In this document: piece by piece, positions 26,200-40,205 of the stretch
Layout of the letters: the number at the start of each line of letters is the position of its first letter
How positions within the stretch are numbered: the first letter of the stretch is position 1
NCBI RefSeq assembly: GCF_010093305.1
Contig: NZ_PDWS01000015.1
Coordinates: 1-64,000, forward strand
DNA: 64,000 bases
Reading direction: 5' to 3'
From: Pseudoxanthomonas sacheonensis
Lineage (GTDB): Bacteria; Pseudomonadota; Gammaproteobacteria; Xanthomonadales; Xanthomonadaceae
The notes under the pieces: generated by a model
What the model was told of the DNA's origin: nothing
Database searches by the model: none
What the model saw: only the letters and a program-made list of their open reading frames with translations
Translations under genes and position numbers: made by a program

Positions 26200-26526
26200 G
26201 CGCCCGGGACAACCCACAGGGCAGCAATAACAGAGCGCGCCGCAGCGCGTAGTCATGCTGGGTAACGGGCTGTTCCCCTTGATCAGGTCCCCAGAGTTCC
26301 TGCTTTTTCGGGGGCCCGCCTGAGAATCATCCGGCGATGTCCGGTCAAAAACCCGCATCGCCGCCCTTGCGAGCCCCCTCCGCGGCCTTTTGCTGGCAGC
26401 CAAAGCCGTAATCGGCGAAACTATTGCGTTGCGCCGGTTTCGCGCCAGTCCCACGACTGCGCTACCGGCCGACCAGATCATCAACATCGTGCCGCGGACG
26501 TTTCCGTGGCCCAGGAGTCAGTGGAT
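26200..26526. other. Gene-free stretch upstream of tig
   Basis: About 330 bases between tRNA-Leu and trigger factor. I see no open frame worth calling and no clear promoter; some short GC palindromes are present. It presumably holds the tRNA-Leu 3' end processing region and the tig promoter and leader. Confidence 0.5.
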
Positions 26527-27819
26527 ATGCAAGTTTCGGTCGAATCGCTCGGCAACCTCGAGCGCCGCATGAGTTTCACCCTTCCGGCCGAGCGCCTGGA
26601 CACCCATATCGGCGGCCGCCTGCGCGAGCTGGCCCGCACCGCGCGGATCAAGGGCTTCCGCCCCGGCAAGGTGCCGCAGAAAGTGATCGAGCAGCGCTAC
26701 GGCCAGCAGGTCCGCAGTGAGGCGCTGAACGGCCTGCTGCGCGAAACCTTCGATTCGGCCGTGCGCGAACAGTCGCTGCGGCTGGCCGGCAATCCGCGCC
26801 TGGAGCCGGCCGGCGCCGGTGAGCTGGAGTGGGTCGCCACCTTCGAAGTGGTGCCCGATTTCGGCGATATCGACGTCGCCAAGCTCAACGTGACCCGGCA
26901 TACCGCCGAGGTCGTCGACGCCGACATCGACCAGATGATCGAAAACCTGCGCCTGCAGCGCCGCACCTTCCAGCCAGTGCAGCGCGCCGCCCAGCAGGGT
27001 GATCGCGTGGCCCTGGAAACCTGGTCGCAGGCCGGCGAAGAGCGTCTGCCGGCGGAAGGCATCGAGAAGGGCGCCACCCTGATCGGCTCGGGCGTGATGT
27101 ACAGCGACATCGAGAATGCGCTGGTGGGCATGGCCAAGGGCGAGGAAAAGGACATCGCGGTCAATTTCCCGGCCGACTGGCGGGTGCCGCAGCTGGCCGG
27201 CCGCCAGGTCCAGGTCTACCTCAAGGTCACCGAGGTTTCCGAATCGGTGATGCCGGAAGTGGACAAGGAGTTCGTCAAGAGTTTCGGCGTGAAGGGCGGC
27301 GATGTGGAGCAGTTCCGCTCCGATATCCGCACCAATCTGGAGCGCGAGCTCAAGGGCGCGCTGATGACCCGTCTGCGCCGCGAAGTGGGCGAGCAGCTGA
27401 TCGCCGCCTACTCGCACGTGGAAATGCCGCCCCGCCTGGTCGAGAACGAAGCCCGCGCCATGCTCCAGCAGACCGTGGAACAGGCCCAGCGCAACGGCCA
27501 GCAGGTGCAGGTGCCGGCCGACGCCCATGAAGGGTTCAAGGACGCCGCCCGCAAACGCGTGCTGGTCGGCCTGCTGGTGGGCGAAGTCGCCCGCAGCAAC
27601 CAGCTGCGCCTGGACCCCAAGCGTCTGAACGAGACGCTGCGCCTGATCGCCTCGACCTACGAAGAGCCGGAGCAGGTCATTGAGTTGTACCGCAACGACC
27701 CCCAGTTGATGAGTGGACTGCAGAACCGTGTGATGGAAGAGCAGGTGATCGACTGGATCGCCGAGCGCGCCCAGCACACCGAACAGGCGCTGTCTTTCCA
27801 GGAAGCCATCCGCCAGTAA
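26527..27819 (+). CDS. tig: Trigger factor (ribosome-associated chaperone)
   Basis: A 430-residue trigger factor. The ribosome-binding N-terminal domain carries the signature loop GFRPGKVP near residue 43. The peptidyl-prolyl isomerase domain spans about residues 150-240, and a helical C-terminal chaperone domain follows. It binds L23 at the exit tunnel and shields nascent chains. The ATG at 26527 is chosen because AGGAG lies ten bases upstream and it gives the family N-terminus [14 protein letters not shown]; a GTG seven codons upstream is possible. It heads the tig-clpP-clpX-lon-hupB block. Confidence 0.95.
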   Translation: MQVSVESLGNLERRMSFTLPAERLDTHIGGRLRELARTARIKGFRPGKVPQKVIEQRYGQQVRSEALNGLLRETFDSAVREQSLRLAGNPRLEPAGAGELEWVATFEVVPDFGDIDVAKLNVTRHTAEVVDADIDQMIENLRLQRRTFQPVQRAAQQGDRVALETWSQAGEERLPAEGIEKGATLIGSGVMYSDIENALVGMAKGEEKDIAVNFPADWRVPQLAGRQVQVYLKVTEVSESVMPEVDKEFVKSFGVKGGDVEQFRSDIRTNLERELKGALMTRLRREVGEQLIAAYSHVEMPPRLVENEARAMLQQTVEQAQRNGQQVQVPADAHEGFKDAARKRVLVGLLVGEVARSNQLRLDPKRLNETLRLIASTYEEPEQVIELYRNDPQLMSGLQNRVMEEQVIDWIAERAQHTEQALSFQEAIRQ

Positions 27820-27903
27820 GCGGCACGCAAGTAAGCAGCGCGCAGCCAGTGCCCGGATGTCCGCATCCGGGCGTTCCCACCCTCAGCCAGGTTGAAAACA
27901 CAC

Positions 27904-28533
27904 ATGAGCCTCATCCAGCCCCAAGCCCTGAACCTGGTCCCGATGGTGGTCGAACAGACCAGCCGCGGCGAGCGGGCCTATGACATCTACTCCCGCCTGC
28001 TCAAGGAACGCGTGATCTTCCTGGTCGGCGGCGTGGACGACCATGTCTCCAATGTCATCGTCGCGCAGATGCTGTTCCTGGAAGCCGAGAACCCGGAAAA
28101 GGACATCAGCTTCTACATCAACTCCCCGGGCGGCGTGGTCACCGCCGGCATGGCCATCTACGACACCATGCAGTACATCAAGCCCGATGTGAGCACCATC
28201 TGCGTCGGCCAGGCCTGCAGCATGGGCGCTTTGCTGCTTTCGGCGGGCGCCGCGGGCAAGCGCTACGCGCTGCCCAATTCCCGCGTGATGATCCACCAGC
28301 CCTCCGGCGGCTCCCAGGGCCAGGCCACCGATATCGACATCCAGGCCCGCGAGATCCTCGCCATGCGCGCCCGCCTGAACGAGATCATGGCCAAGCACAC
28401 CGGCCAGTCGCTGGAAACCATCGCCCGCGACACCGAGCGCGACAATTTCAAGAGCGCCGCCGACGCCGTGGCCTACGGACTGGTCGACCAGGTCCTGGAA
28501 CGCCGCCCGGAAGACTCCATTCAGGCTGGCTGA
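27904..28533 (+). CDS. clpP: ATP-dependent Clp protease proteolytic subunit
   Basis: A 209-residue serine peptidase that forms the ClpP double ring. The catalytic residues are visible: Ser in [11 protein letters not shown] near residue 108, His in VMIHQPSGG near residue 133 and Asp near residue 182. The conserved YINSPGG motif is near residue 75. It lies 84 bases after tig. The ATG at 27904 matches the family start; the first few residues resemble a processed propeptide, as in E. coli. It works with ClpX, encoded next. Confidence 0.97.
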   Translation: MSLIQPQALNLVPMVVEQTSRGERAYDIYSRLLKERVIFLVGGVDDHVSNVIVAQMLFLEAENPEKDISFYINSPGGVVTAGMAIYDTMQYIKPDVSTICVGQACSMGALLLSAGAAGKRYALPNSRVMIHQPSGGSQGQATDIDIQAREILAMRARLNEIMAKHTGQSLETIARDTERDNFKSAADAVAYGLVDQVLERRPEDSIQAG

Positions 28534-28672
28534 ACAGATTGACAGAGCTGCCGAAAGCCACGGGATATAACGTTTCCACCCGTTTCCGGCCCGCATGCCC
28601 ATCGCGCGGCCGGAACTGCTATTCTCAAACCGAACACCCGCTCGACGGGTCGGGTGACTGGACAACCGAAGC

Positions 28673-29959
<1,287 letters not shown>

Positions 29960-29966
29960 GCCGCCC

Positions 29967-29998
29967 AAGCCGTTGAACCCCAACGGCTTTCAGCTTTC
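29967..29998 (+). terminator. Terminator-like hairpin after clpX
   Basis: AAGCCGTTG, five-base loop, CAACGGCTT, followed by TCAGCTTT. The stem is good but the T-run is interrupted, so it may be a partial terminator between clpX and lon. Confidence 0.55.
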
Positions 29999-30079
29999 CA
30001 CTTGCATCCCTTCGCGGATGGCCCCATAACGGGGCCATGGTGCCTTGCACCGCCTTGTCCGCACTCTGCTGGAGCCCCC

Positions 30080-32512
<2,433 letters not shown>

Positions 32513-32572
32513 TCCGGTGACAATAACAACCGGTAAAACCCGCGAAACCCGCGCCATTATTGGCTTTTCGCC

Positions 32573-32601
32573 TTGCGTGGGTATGCGGCCGCTGGTATAA
32601 A
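32573..32601 (+). promoter_or_regulatory. Promoter of hupB
   Basis: TTGCGT, a 17-base spacer, TATAAA. The predicted start lies about 120 bases upstream of hupB, leaving a sizeable leader. Confidence 0.6.
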
Positions 32602-32729
32602 TGGAAGACCCGGAGGCGCCTGATTTCATGACGCGCTTCACGGCACCCTTGATCGGATGATCCCCAGACTATCGGTCCGGGCAAGTCCGATTACTCAATC
32701 CGCGGTCATTCCGCACAGGGAGTTACTAC

Positions 32730-33002
32730 ATGAACAAAACAGAATTGATCGACCACGTCGCTGAGTCCGCTGACCTGAGCAAGGCCGATGCCGCGCGTGC
32801 GGTGGATGCGGTCATCTCCTCGGTGACCAAGGCGCTGAAGAAGGGCGACAGCGTTACCGTCGTCGGTTTCGGCACCTTCCAGGTCCGCGAACGCGCTGCC
32901 CGCACCGGCCGCAATCCGAAGACCGGCGACACCATCAACATCGCTGCGTCGAAAAATCCTGCGTTCAAGGCTGGTAAGGCCCTGAAGGATGCCGTAAACT
33001 AA
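32730..33002 (+). CDS. hupB: DNA-binding protein HU-beta
   Basis: A 90-residue histone-like protein that bends DNA and packs the nucleoid. It starts [12 protein letters not shown] and carries the HU signature region [20 protein letters not shown], with the Pro-containing beta arm ([10 protein letters not shown]). The length is that of E. coli HU. The ATG is preceded by AGGGAG. It is followed by tRNA-Val 39 bases on, and may share a transcript with it. Confidence 0.97.
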   Translation: MNKTELIDHVAESADLSKADAARAVDAVISSVTKALKKGDSVTVVGFGTFQVRERAARTGRNPKTGDTINIAASKNPAFKAGKALKDAVN

Positions 33003-33041
33003 TCTGCTCGCCGCCGACGCTTCGGTGTCGGTTTAGCACTA

Positions 33042-33116
33042 GGGTGCTTAGCTCAGCGGTAGAGCGTCTCCCTTACACGGAGAGGGTCGGGGGTTCGAAA
33101 CCCTCAGCACCCACCA
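33042..33116 (+). tRNA. tRNA-Val(TAC)
   Basis: A 75-base cloverleaf with acceptor GGGTGCT / AGCACCC, anticodon loop CTTACAC (TAC) and encoded CCA. It lies 39 bases after hupB. Confidence 0.96.
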
Positions 33117-33174
33117 CCTTCGGGTGTACCGCGGTCGCCGGGCTCGCCCGGTTGCTGCAAGAGTTCTTCAAAGC

Positions 33175-33251
33175 GGAGTGGTAGTTCAGTTGGTTAGAAT
33201 GCTGGCCTGTCACGCCGGAGGTCGCGGGTTCGAGTCCCGTCCACTCCGCCA
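33175..33251 (+). tRNA. tRNA-Asp(GTC)
   Basis: A 77-base cloverleaf with acceptor GGAGTGG / CCACTCC, anticodon loop CTGTCAC (GTC) and encoded CCA. Confidence 0.96.
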
Positions 33252-33264
33252 TATTTGAAACAGG

Positions 33265-33294
33265 AAGGCGCCGAAAGGCGCCTTTTCTGTTTTC
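33265..33294 (+). terminator. Rho-independent terminator after tRNA-Asp
   Basis: AAGGCGCC, GAAA loop, GGCGCCTT, then TTTCTGTTTT. Confidence 0.88.
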
Positions 33295-33417
33295 GGCCCG
33301 AATGTTCCGGCCTGAATCCATGCCCTCGGGCAGTGCGATTAGGCCAGCCCGGCGTTAACAGGCCCTTCCAAGCGCGCTAAACTGCGCGGCTTACGAGAAA
33401 TCAGGCCGAACGCCACG

Positions 33418-35406
33418 ATGCTGCAGACACTTCGCGACAAGACTTCCGGTTGGATAGCCACTATCGTCCTCGGCCTGTTGATCATTCCGTTCGCCTTCGT
33501 GGGCGTCAACGAATACATGACCGGCGGCACCGACAATGCGGTCGCCAAGGTCGAAGCGCCGCCCACCTGGTGGAAGTCCGCTCCTACCTGGTGGCCGGTT
33601 TCCATGTTCTGGCAGCACGAAGAAGTGACCCAGGAAGAATTCCGCACGCGTTTCGAGCAGGCGCGGCAGCAGCAGCGGCAGGCGCTGGGCGAAAACTTCG
33701 ACCCGCGCGAATTCGAGACCCAGGAAAACAAGTTGCTGGTATTGGACCAGCTGATCGACCAGAAGGTCATGCAGCTCAACGCCAAGCGCTCCGGTATTGC
33801 GGTGAGCAATGAAGCGGTGCGGCAGTCGATCGCCAAAGAGCCGGCTTTCCAGGTCGACGGCAAGTTCGACGCGGCCCGCTACACGACTCTGCTTGCTGCG
33901 CAGGTGCCGGCGCTCACTCCGGTGGCGTTCGAGCAGCAGGAGCGCGACCGTTTGCAGATGGCGCTGATTCCGCAGGGGATCGGCGAATCCGGATTCGTCA
34001 CCGGCAAGGAAATGGACCGACTGATCAAGCTGCTCGGCGAGACCCGCGACGTGACCATCGCCGCGTTGAAAGCGCCCGAGGCAAGCGCCGACACCGCCGC
34101 GGTCAGCGATGCGCAGATCAAGGCCTGGTACGACGCGCACCCGGCCGACTACAAGCAAGGCGAATCGGTAACCCTGGAATACGTGGATGTGGATGCGGCG
34201 ACGCTGTCGCCCACTGCAGCGCCGGTGGACGAAGCGGCGCTGCGCAAGCGCTATGAGCAGGAAAAGTCGCGTTTCATGAGCGCCGAACAGCGCCTGGCTT
34301 CGCACATCCTGATCATGGTGCCGGCGGACGCGGATGCCGCCGCGCAGAAGGCCGCGGAACAGAAAGCCGCCGCACTGGCGGCACAGGCGAAGCAGCCCGG
34401 CGCGGATTTCGCGGCGCTGGCCAAAGCCAATTCGCAAGACGACGGCTCCAAGAACAACGGCGGAGAATTGCCGTGGGTGGCTCGCGACGGCACCATGACC
34501 AAGCCGTTCGAAGATGCGATGTTCAGCATGCAGCCCGGCGAAATCTCCGGCCCGATCAAGACCGAGTTCGGATACCACGTCCTGCAATTGCGCGAGATCA
34601 AGCCCGGCCAGGGCAAATCGTTCGAGGAAGTGCGCGATGTGCTGGCCCGCGAGCAGGCCGATTCGGAAGGCGAGCGCGCCTATAACGATCTGGCAGGACG
34701 CGTGGTCAACGAAGTATTGAAGAATCCCACTTCGCTGGCGCCAGCGGCCAAGGCGGTGGGGTTGCCGGTGCAGCGGATCGGTCCGTTCTCGCGTGCGACC
34801 GCCTCGGGCATCGCCGCCAATCCGGCGGTGTTGCGTGCGGCGTTCTCCGATTCGCTGGTGCAGGACGGCACGGTGAGCGATCCGATCGAGATCGGCCCGA
34901 AGCATGCGGTCTTCATCCGGGTACTGCAGCACACGCCGGAGCAGGCCCAGCCGATCGCGCAGGTTCGCGATGCCGTCATCGCCGCGATCCGTGCCGACCG
35001 CGCCGCCAAGGCTGCGGAAAAAGCCGCGGACGCGGTTCTGGCCCGCATCGCCAAGGGCGAAACCCTGCAGGCCATCGCTGCGGCCGACAAGCTGCAGACC
35101 GGCGAGTTGCCCGGTATTCCGCGCGGCGCGCCGATGCCGTCGCCGGAAATCAATGCGGCCATTTTCGCGGCGCAGAAGCCGGCTGCTGGCAAGGTGTCGG
35201 CTGGAAAGGCGCGGATGGAGGACGGGAACTATGTGGTTTTCGTGGTCAACAAGGTCACCGAAGGCGATCTGACCAAGATCACCCCGGAACAGCGCATGCA
35301 GCTGCAGCAGCAGGTGGCGCAGATGGGCGCTGCCGGCGATGTGGCCTCTTATGTAGGCGCGCTGCGCAAGCAGTACAAGATCATCCGTCGCGAAGACAAG
35401 CTCTGA
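33418..35406 (+). CDS. ppiD: Periplasmic folding chaperone PpiD (SurA/parvulin type)
   Basis: A 662-residue membrane-anchored protein. A single transmembrane helix at residues about 12-32 (WIATIVLGLLIIPFAFVG) anchors it to the inner membrane. A SurA-N-like domain follows (residues about 60-200), then a parvulin domain at about residues 290-400 with the PpiC signature region GGELPWVARDGTM and ISGPIKTEFGYHVLQ. The C-terminal region is helical. PpiD works with the Sec translocon on emerging exported proteins. The segment between the helix and the SurA-like domain contains an unusual tryptophan-rich stretch (PPTWWKSAPTWWPVSMFW). Confidence 0.9.
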   Translation: MLQTLRDKTSGWIATIVLGLLIIPFAFVGVNEYMTGGTDNAVAKVEAPPTWWKSAPTWWPVSMFWQHEEVTQEEFRTRFEQARQQQRQALGENFDPREFETQENKLLVLDQLIDQKVMQLNAKRSGIAVSNEAVRQSIAKEPAFQVDGKFDAARYTTLLAAQVPALTPVAFEQQERDRLQMALIPQGIGESGFVTGKEMDRLIKLLGETRDVTIAALKAPEASADTAAVSDAQIKAWYDAHPADYKQGESVTLEYVDVDAATLSPTAAPVDEAALRKRYEQEKSRFMSAEQRLASHILIMVPADADAAAQKAAEQKAAALAAQAKQPGADFAALAKANSQDDGSKNNGGELPWVARDGTMTKPFEDAMFSMQPGEISGPIKTEFGYHVLQLREIKPGQGKSFEEVRDVLAREQADSEGERAYNDLAGRVVNEVLKNPTSLAPAAKAVGLPVQRIGPFSRATASGIAANPAVLRAAFSDSLVQDGTVSDPIEIGPKHAVFIRVLQHTPEQAQPIAQVRDAVIAAIRADRAAKAAEKAADAVLARIAKGETLQAIAAADKLQTGELPGIPRGAPMPSPEINAAIFAAQKPAAGKVSAGKARMEDGNYVVFVVNKVTEGDLTKITPEQRMQLQQQVAQMGAAGDVASYVGALRKQYKIIRREDKL

Positions 35407-35425
35407 AGTTCTCGCATCGGCCGTG

Positions 35426-35456
35426 AAAAAGCCCGGCATTGCCGGGCTTTTTCATT
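35426..35456. terminator. Bidirectional terminator between ppiD and fabI
   Basis: AAAAAGCCCGGC and GCCGGGCTTTTT flank a three-base loop, with T-rich sequence on the plus strand and A-rich on the other side. Confidence 0.9.
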
Positions 35457-35525
35457 TCGCGTCGCTTATCAAGTACGGGCAAGTTCTACGTGGCCGACGT
35501 AAGGCATCGCCCGAATGGAACATTG

Positions 35526-35553
35526 CGTGCGTCGGGGGCGTAGCCCCGACCTA
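35526..35553. repeat. Single palindrome GTCGGGGGCGTAGCCCCGACCTAC
   Basis: GTCGGGG, a short loop, CCCCGAC followed by CTAC, between the terminator and fabI. Its CCCCGACCTAC end looks like one half of another common dispersed palindrome in this group. No inverted partner is visible close by. Confidence 0.5.
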
Positions 35554-35558
35554 CCTGA

Positions 35559-36350
35559 CTACTCTTCGCCGATTCCGGTCATGCCCAGGATGTTGTAACC
35601 GGCATCGACATAGGTCACTTCGCCGGTGACGCCTGCGGCCAGATCCGAACACAGGAAGGCGCCCACATTGCCGACGTCTTCGATGGTGACCGTGCGGCGC
35701 AGCGGCGAATAGGCTTCCACGTGCCCCAGGATGTTGCGGAATCCGCCGATGCCGGCCGCTGCCAGGGTCTTGATGGGACCGGCGGAGATCGCATTGACGC
35801 GGATGCCTTCCGGCCCCAGGTTGAGCGCCAGATAGCGCACCGTCGCCTCCAGGCTGGCCTTGGCCACGCCCATGACGTTGTAGTTCTGCAGAGCGCGCTC
35901 CGCGCCCAGGTAGCTCAGGGTCAGCACGGCGCCGTTGCGCCCCTGCATGGCGGGGCGCGCGGCCTTGGCCAGTGCGGCCAGCGAATAGGCCGAGATGTCG
36001 TGGGCCAGGGCGAAGTTCTCGCGGGTCAGGCCGTCCAGGAAACCGCCGGTAATGGCTTCGCGCGGGGCGAAGGCGATGGCGTGCACCAGGATGTCGAAAC
36101 CATCCCAGCGCTTTGCCAGCTGTTCGAAGCACGAGGCGATCTGCGCATCGTCGGTGACGTCCAGGGGCAGCACGATGTCGCTGCCGTATTCGGCGGCGGC
36201 TTTTTCGACCCGCGATTTCAGCCGGTCGTTCTGGTAGGTGAAGGCCAGTTCCGCGCCTTCCCGATGCATGGCTTCGGCGATACCCGAAGCGATGGAGCGT
36301 TCGCTGGCGATGCCGGTGATGAGTGCGCGCTTGCCTTGCAGGAAACCCAT
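35559..36350 (-). CDS. fabI: Enoyl-[acyl-carrier-protein] reductase FabI
   Basis: A 263-residue NADH-dependent enoyl-ACP reductase that completes each fatty-acid elongation cycle. The short-chain dehydrogenase fold shows the FabI-type nucleotide loop [15 protein letters not shown]. The active-site Tyr and Lys are spaced as Y-x6-K in [16 protein letters not shown] near residue 158. The length equals E. coli FabI (262). The ATG at 36350 matches the family start. It lies just downstream of mltD on the same strand; the other fab genes of the window are at 60-64 kb. Confidence 0.95.
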   Translation of the reverse strand: MGFLQGKRALITGIASERSIASGIAEAMHREGAELAFTYQNDRLKSRVEKAAAEYGSDIVLPLDVTDDAQIASCFEQLAKRWDGFDILVHAIAFAPREAITGGFLDGLTRENFALAHDISAYSLAALAKAARPAMQGRNGAVLTLSYLGAERALQNYNVMGVAKASLEATVRYLALNLGPEGIRVNAISAGPIKTLAAAGIGGFRNILGHVEAYSPLRRTVTIEDVGNVGAFLCSDLAAGVTGEVTYVDAGYNILGMTGIGEE

Positions 36351-36426
36351 GGATTCTCTCGTCGGTTGAGCAATCGCTCTATTTTGCCACTTTTTGCCGG
36401 CGGACTTTTCCGCGCCGGCCAGAGGC

Positions 36427-37677
36427 TCATTTCACGCCGTCGTCGCCTTCCAGCTTCAGGACCATGCCGGGTTGCAGCACCGCGGAGCTGGCCAGGCCGT
36501 TGCGGGCCAGCAATTGCTGCGGCGGCAGGCCGTAGCGGTGCGCGATGCTCCAGACCGATTCGCCGCGCCGCACGGTGTGCGAACCGGCAGGCGTGGATTG
36601 GCTGGAGGCCGTGGTTCGGGAAGAGGATCCCGATTGTGCCGGGGCCGGTAGTGCCGGGAGCTGCGCGACCGGGGCGGCGATCGCCGAACCCGCGCTGGAC
36701 GGCGCGAGCACGCGCAAAGGTTTGCCGCCGCGCGAAATACCAGCGGCCAGCGCGGGGTTGAGCCGCCGCAACAGGCCGCTGTCGTAGCCCTGCCGCTTGG
36801 CCCACTCGTCCAGGCTGCCGACATCGCCGGGCAGGGCTTGCGAAGCCAGGCGCGGGACCTCGCGGTCCAGGGTCCGCAACCATTCCTCGCGGTCGTCGGC
36901 CTGCTGGAAGATGCAAGCCAGGGCATGGAGTTTTTCCACATACGCGTAGGTGATGCCCGACAGCCCGGGCAGCTGCGCCGGTTTGGCGTTCTGCGCGTTC
37001 ATGCCGGCGCGGCGCATCGATTGCAGGATGCGGTACTCGCCGGCGTTGTAGCCCATCACCGCCAGCCGCCAGTCGCCGCCGAACATCCCATGCAGGGTCT
37101 TGAGATAACGCACGGCCGCCTGGGTGGAATCCACCGGCGACAGGCGCCCGTCGTAGCCGCTGCGCATGGCCACGCCGTGGTTGCGGGCGGTAATGCCGAT
37201 GAACTGCCACAGCCCGGCCGGGCCGCTGGCGCTGCGCGCACCGGGCTTGTAGCCGCTTTCGACGAAGGGAATCAGGGCGAATTCGGTAGGCAGGCCGGCT
37301 TGGCGCAGCGAATCGACCACGTAGCCGAACAGCGGCAGCAGATCGTCGTTGGCTCGCGCCAGTTGCCCGGGAGCGTGGCCGAAGTGCTTCTTCCAGCGCG
37401 CGCTGGTGGCGGCGGCGTCGCAAGTGGGGTCGGCCAGGCCGGCGCGGAAGCTTTCGTAGATCTCGCGGCCGTTGCGTTGGCTGGAGACGGGCAACGATTC
37501 GAGTTCGAGCGGGGGCCCGCCGGCCCCGGCGCCCGCGGCCACGAGTTGGCCGTCGTTGTCGGGGCCGGCGCCGTCGTTTTTACCTGCCTGTCCACCCGCC
37601 GGTTCGGCCGCTTGCAGCGCGGCGGAAATTCCCAGCGCGCACAGTAAAGACCATGCGCGATGCCTGCGCCGCCTCAT
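36427..37677 (-). CDS. mltD: Membrane-bound lytic transglycosylase D (one LysM)
   Basis: A 416-residue murein transglycosylase. A hydrophobic export segment lies at residues about 7-22. The SLT domain has the catalytic Glu in [14 protein letters not shown] near residue 125 and the signature GPAGLWQFI and [13 protein letters not shown] single C-terminal LysM repeat ([17 protein letters not shown]) binds peptidoglycan; E. coli MltD carries two. A low-complexity Ala/Pro/Ser linker precedes it. There is no lipobox, so a lipoprotein anchor is not evident. The ATG at 37677 overlaps the gloB stop (ATGA). Confidence 0.87.
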   Translation of the reverse strand: MRRRRHRAWSLLCALGISAALQAAEPAGGQAGKNDGAGPDNDGQLVAAGAGAGGPPLELESLPVSSQRNGREIYESFRAGLADPTCDAAATSARWKKHFGHAPGQLARANDDLLPLFGYVVDSLRQAGLPTEFALIPFVESGYKPGARSASGPAGLWQFIGITARNHGVAMRSGYDGRLSPVDSTQAAVRYLKTLHGMFGGDWRLAVMGYNAGEYRILQSMRRAGMNAQNAKPAQLPGLSGITYAYVEKLHALACIFQQADDREEWLRTLDREVPRLASQALPGDVGSLDEWAKRQGYDSGLLRRLNPALAAGISRGGKPLRVLAPSSAGSAIAAPVAQLPALPAPAQSGSSSRTTASSQSTPAGSHTVRRGESVWSIAHRYGLPPQQLLARNGLASSAVLQPGMVLKLEGDDGVK

Positions 37678-38441
37678 GCGCGGAAACCGTCCTTCCAGCG
37701 CCGCAGTTCGGCGAAGGCTTCCACCCGGTCGGCAGGCGCGCGTCCCAACCGGCGCGCGACCGCATCGTGGACCGCCGGCGCATCCACGCGCAGGAACGGA
37801 TTGGTGGCCAGTTCCACATCCAGGGTCGAGGGCAGGGTGGGGCGTCCGGCGTGGCGCATGGCTTGGGCTTCCTCGGTACGGCGGCGCAAAGCGTCGTTGG
37901 CGGGGTCCACGGCCCGGGCGAAGGCTGCGTTGGCCAGAGTGTACTCGTGGCCGCAGCACACGGCTGTGTCGCCGGGCAAGCTTGCCAGGCGATCCAGTGA
38001 GGCCAGCATTTGCGACGGAGTGCCCTCGAACAGGCGCCCGCAGCCCATGCTGAACAGGGTGTCCCCGCAGAACAGGTGGCCATTGCCGCCGTGGAAAGCG
38101 ATATGGCTCAGGGTGTGGCCCGGCACGGCCAGCACATTGAATTCCCAGCCGTTAAGGCGGAACCCGGAACCTTCGCCGACACGTTCGCTGGCGTGTGGAA
38201 TCCGCGCGTCTTCGGGCGCGAACACCGGCAGGGTAGGCCAGCGCTCGCGCAGAGCGGCCAGGCCGCCGGCATGGTCGGGGTGGTGATGGGTGACCAGCAC
38301 GCCGGCGGGCCACATGCCCAGTTCGCTGGCGGCCAGCACGGGAGCCGCGTCGCCGGGGTCCACGATCACGGCATTGCCGTCGTCGTCCACCAGGGCCCAG
38401 ATGTAGTTGTCTTCGAAAGCGGGCAGAGCGGTCAGACGCAT
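37674..38441 (-). CDS. gloB: Hydroxyacylglutathione hydrolase (glyoxalase II)
   Basis: A 255-residue metallo-beta-lactamase-fold enzyme that hydrolyses S-D-lactoylglutathione in methylglyoxal detoxification. The metal motif [10 protein letters not shown] is near residue 52, further ligands are in VPGHTLSHI and [17 protein letters not shown], and the glutathione-binding [10 protein letters not shown] segment is near residue 160. The length matches E. coli GloB (251). The stop overlaps the mltD start. It is divergent from the yafS-like gene, the same order as in E. coli (mltD, gloB, yafS, rnhA). Confidence 0.95.
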   Translation of the reverse strand: MRLTALPAFEDNYIWALVDDDGNAVIVDPGDAAPVLAASELGMWPAGVLVTHHHPDHAGGLAALRERWPTLPVFAPEDARIPHASERVGEGSGFRLNGWEFNVLAVPGHTLSHIAFHGGNGHLFCGDTLFSMGCGRLFEGTPSQMLASLDRLASLPGDTAVCCGHEYTLANAAFARAVDPANDALRRRTEEAQAMRHAGRPTLPSTLDVELATNPFLRVDAPAVHDAVARRLGRAPADRVEAFAELRRWKDGFRA

Positions 38442-38516
38442 TCGTCACCAGCGGTAGAGGAGGCGGATCCAACTTCGAAAGGACGGCCGGTTGAGCGGTC
38501 CTCTACAATTCCGAAC

Positions 38517-39179
38517 ATGCCTGTCCTGCAGATCAGCCGTCAACCCGATGCCCTGGCCTGGTTCGACACGGTAAGGGGTCGGCCCTTGCTGGCGGCGGAA
38601 CAGAAGACGATCCGCGGCGCCCTGATTTCGCGGCCTGCCCAGCAGCCCTGGCTCTGGGTGCCCCCCCTGGCGCCCGACACAGCGCCCGATGAGACCGGGT
38701 TGCCGCCCCGCAGCCTGCTGCTGCATCCCCGGGGCGAGCGCTATGCCGGCACCCTGCAATGCGGGCTGCCGCTGCCTTTGCCCAACGAGTCGATCGGCAA
38801 CCTGATCCTGCAGCACGCGCTGGACGACGGCAGAGAAGGGCTGCTGGAAGAAGGCGCGCGGGTTCTGGCGCCGGGCGGGCGATTGTGGCTGTTCGTCCTC
38901 AACCCGTGGAGCCCCTATCGCACCCGCTGGCGCAGCAGCGGCCTGCAAGCGCACGACGTGCAGGACTGGCGCCGCCGATTGCGCCAGCTCGGCCTGCAGC
39001 CCTGCGGCGCCGAAGTGAGCTATTTGGGCCCGCTCTGGCGCATGGCGACCGGGCCGCAGATGCGGGCTGCCGGCCGGCTGCGCGCGGTCTGTCTGCTGGA
39101 AGCGGAAAAGCGCACCGCCTCCCTGATTCCCCCCGCACCTGCCGCCCGCCAGTGGCGGGCCGGCGCCGCACCCGCATGA
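38517..39179 (+). CDS. Class I SAM-dependent methyltransferase (YafS-like)
   Basis: A 220-residue methyltransferase-like protein. Its position between gloB and rnhA and the C-terminal pattern ([26 protein letters not shown]) match the YafS family. The usual glycine-rich SAM loop near the N-terminus is not obvious; only the later strand ([16 protein letters not shown]) is clear, as in other YafS proteins. The function is unknown, and a predicted link to glutathione or methylglyoxal metabolism would be only positional. The stop overlaps an in-frame upstream ATG of rnhA. Confidence 0.78.
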   Translation: MPVLQISRQPDALAWFDTVRGRPLLAAEQKTIRGALISRPAQQPWLWVPPLAPDTAPDETGLPPRSLLLHPRGERYAGTLQCGLPLPLPNESIGNLILQHALDDGREGLLEEGARVLAPGGRLWLFVLNPWSPYRTRWRSSGLQAHDVQDWRRRLRQLGLQPCGAEVSYLGPLWRMATGPQMRAAGRLRAVCLLEAEKRTASLIPPAPAARQWRAGAAPA

Positions 39180-39211
39180 ACGCGGGCATCTCTCTGTCGA
39201 AAAGGTCAGCA

Positions 39212-39664
39212 ATGAAAGAAGTGGAAGCACATACCGACGGCTCCTGCCTGGGCAATCCCGGTCCCGGCGGTTGGGGCGCCGTTTTGCGTTACCAGGGGCG
39301 CGAACGGGAGCTCGCCGGCGGCGAAGCCCTGACCACCAATAACCGCATGGAACTGATGGCCGCCATCATGGCCCTGGAAGCGCTGAGCGAGCCTTGCCGG
39401 ATCGTGCTGCAGACAGATTCGCAATACGTGCGCCAAGGCATCACAGAATGGATGGCCAACTGGGTGCGGCGCAACTGGAAAACCGCCGGCGGAGATCCGG
39501 TCAAGAACCGCGACCTCTGGGAACGCCTGCACGCCGCCACCCAGCGCCACTCCATCGAATGGCGCTGGGTGAAAGGCCACTCCGGCGACCCGGACAACGA
39601 GCGCGTGGACCTGCTGGCGCGCAACGAGGCGATCAGATTCCGCGACATCGCTTCGGTGGGCTGA
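39212..39664 (+). CDS. rnhA: Ribonuclease HI
   Basis: A 150-residue RNase HI, which cuts the RNA strand of RNA:DNA hybrids. The catalytic acidic residues are visible: Asp in [17 protein letters not shown] near residue 8, Glu in [10 protein letters not shown] near residue 46, Asp in [11 protein letters not shown] near residue 68 and the final Asp in [12 protein letters not shown] near residue 133. The ATG at 39212 is preceded by AAAGG and gives the E. coli-like start; another ATG 12 codons upstream (39176) overlaps the previous stop and could add a short leader peptide. It is followed after one base by the acetyltransferase gene. Confidence 0.94.
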   Translation: MKEVEAHTDGSCLGNPGPGGWGAVLRYQGRERELAGGEALTTNNRMELMAAIMALEALSEPCRIVLQTDSQYVRQGITEWMANWVRRNWKTAGGDPVKNRDLWERLHAATQRHSIEWRWVKGHSGDPDNERVDLLARNEAIRFRDIASVG

Positions 39665-39665
39665 G

Positions 39666-40196
39666 ATGAGCGAAGCGATCATCCAGACCGAACGTCTGCA
39701 ACTGTACGAACTCTCCGACCAATCGCAGGAAGACATCGCCTTCGTCCGCCGCTTGCTCAACGAGCCCAGTTTTCTCGAAAACATCGGCGACCGCGGCGTG
39801 CGCGACCTGGAGGATGCGCGGGCCTATATCCTGAAAGGGCCGATGATCAGCTACCGCGCCAACGGCTTCGGGCTGTACCGCATGCAGACCAGGCAAGGGG
39901 GGCAGACCGTGGGCATGTGCGGTCTGGTCAATCGCCCCGCCTTGGAGGACATGGACCTGGGGTACGCCTTGCTGCCGGAATTCTGCGGGCACGGATACGC
40001 GGTGGAAGCAGGCGCGGCGGTTCTGGCCGACGCACGCGAACGGCTGGGGTTGGAACGCATCGTCGCCATCGTCGATCCGCGCAACGCCGGTTCGATCCGC
40101 GTGCTTGAAAAGCTCGATTTCCGGTTCGAGAAAATGGTGCAGCTAACACCGGATGACGTCACGCTCAAGCTGTTCGCATCCGGGCCCCCGAGGTAA
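39666..40196 (+). CDS. GNAT family N-acetyltransferase (RimJ/RimL-like)
   Basis: A 176-residue acetyltransferase of the RimJ/RimL/MMG1-like subgroup, opening with the typical IQTERLQLYELSD. The conserved acceptor-side segment MDLGYALLPEFCGHGYAVEAG is followed by the acetyl-CoA loop and VDPRNAGSIRVLEKLDFRFE. It starts one base after the rnhA stop and ends nine bases before dnaQ, so it is embedded in a rnhA-dnaQ operon. The substrate is unknown; the insertion between these two replication genes is the odd point. Confidence 0.85.
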   Translation: MSEAIIQTERLQLYELSDQSQEDIAFVRRLLNEPSFLENIGDRGVRDLEDARAYILKGPMISYRANGFGLYRMQTRQGGQTVGMCGLVNRPALEDMDLGYALLPEFCGHGYAVEAGAAVLADARERLGLERIVAIVDPRNAGSIRVLEKLDFRFEKMVQLTPDDVTLKLFASGPPR

Positions 40197-40205
40197 GCTG
40201 CCCGC

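Noticed and set aside
28534-28572. Promoter between clpP and clpX
   Set aside because: TTGACA (28539-28544) and a TATAAC are separated by about 21 bases, too long for a standard sigma-70 promoter.
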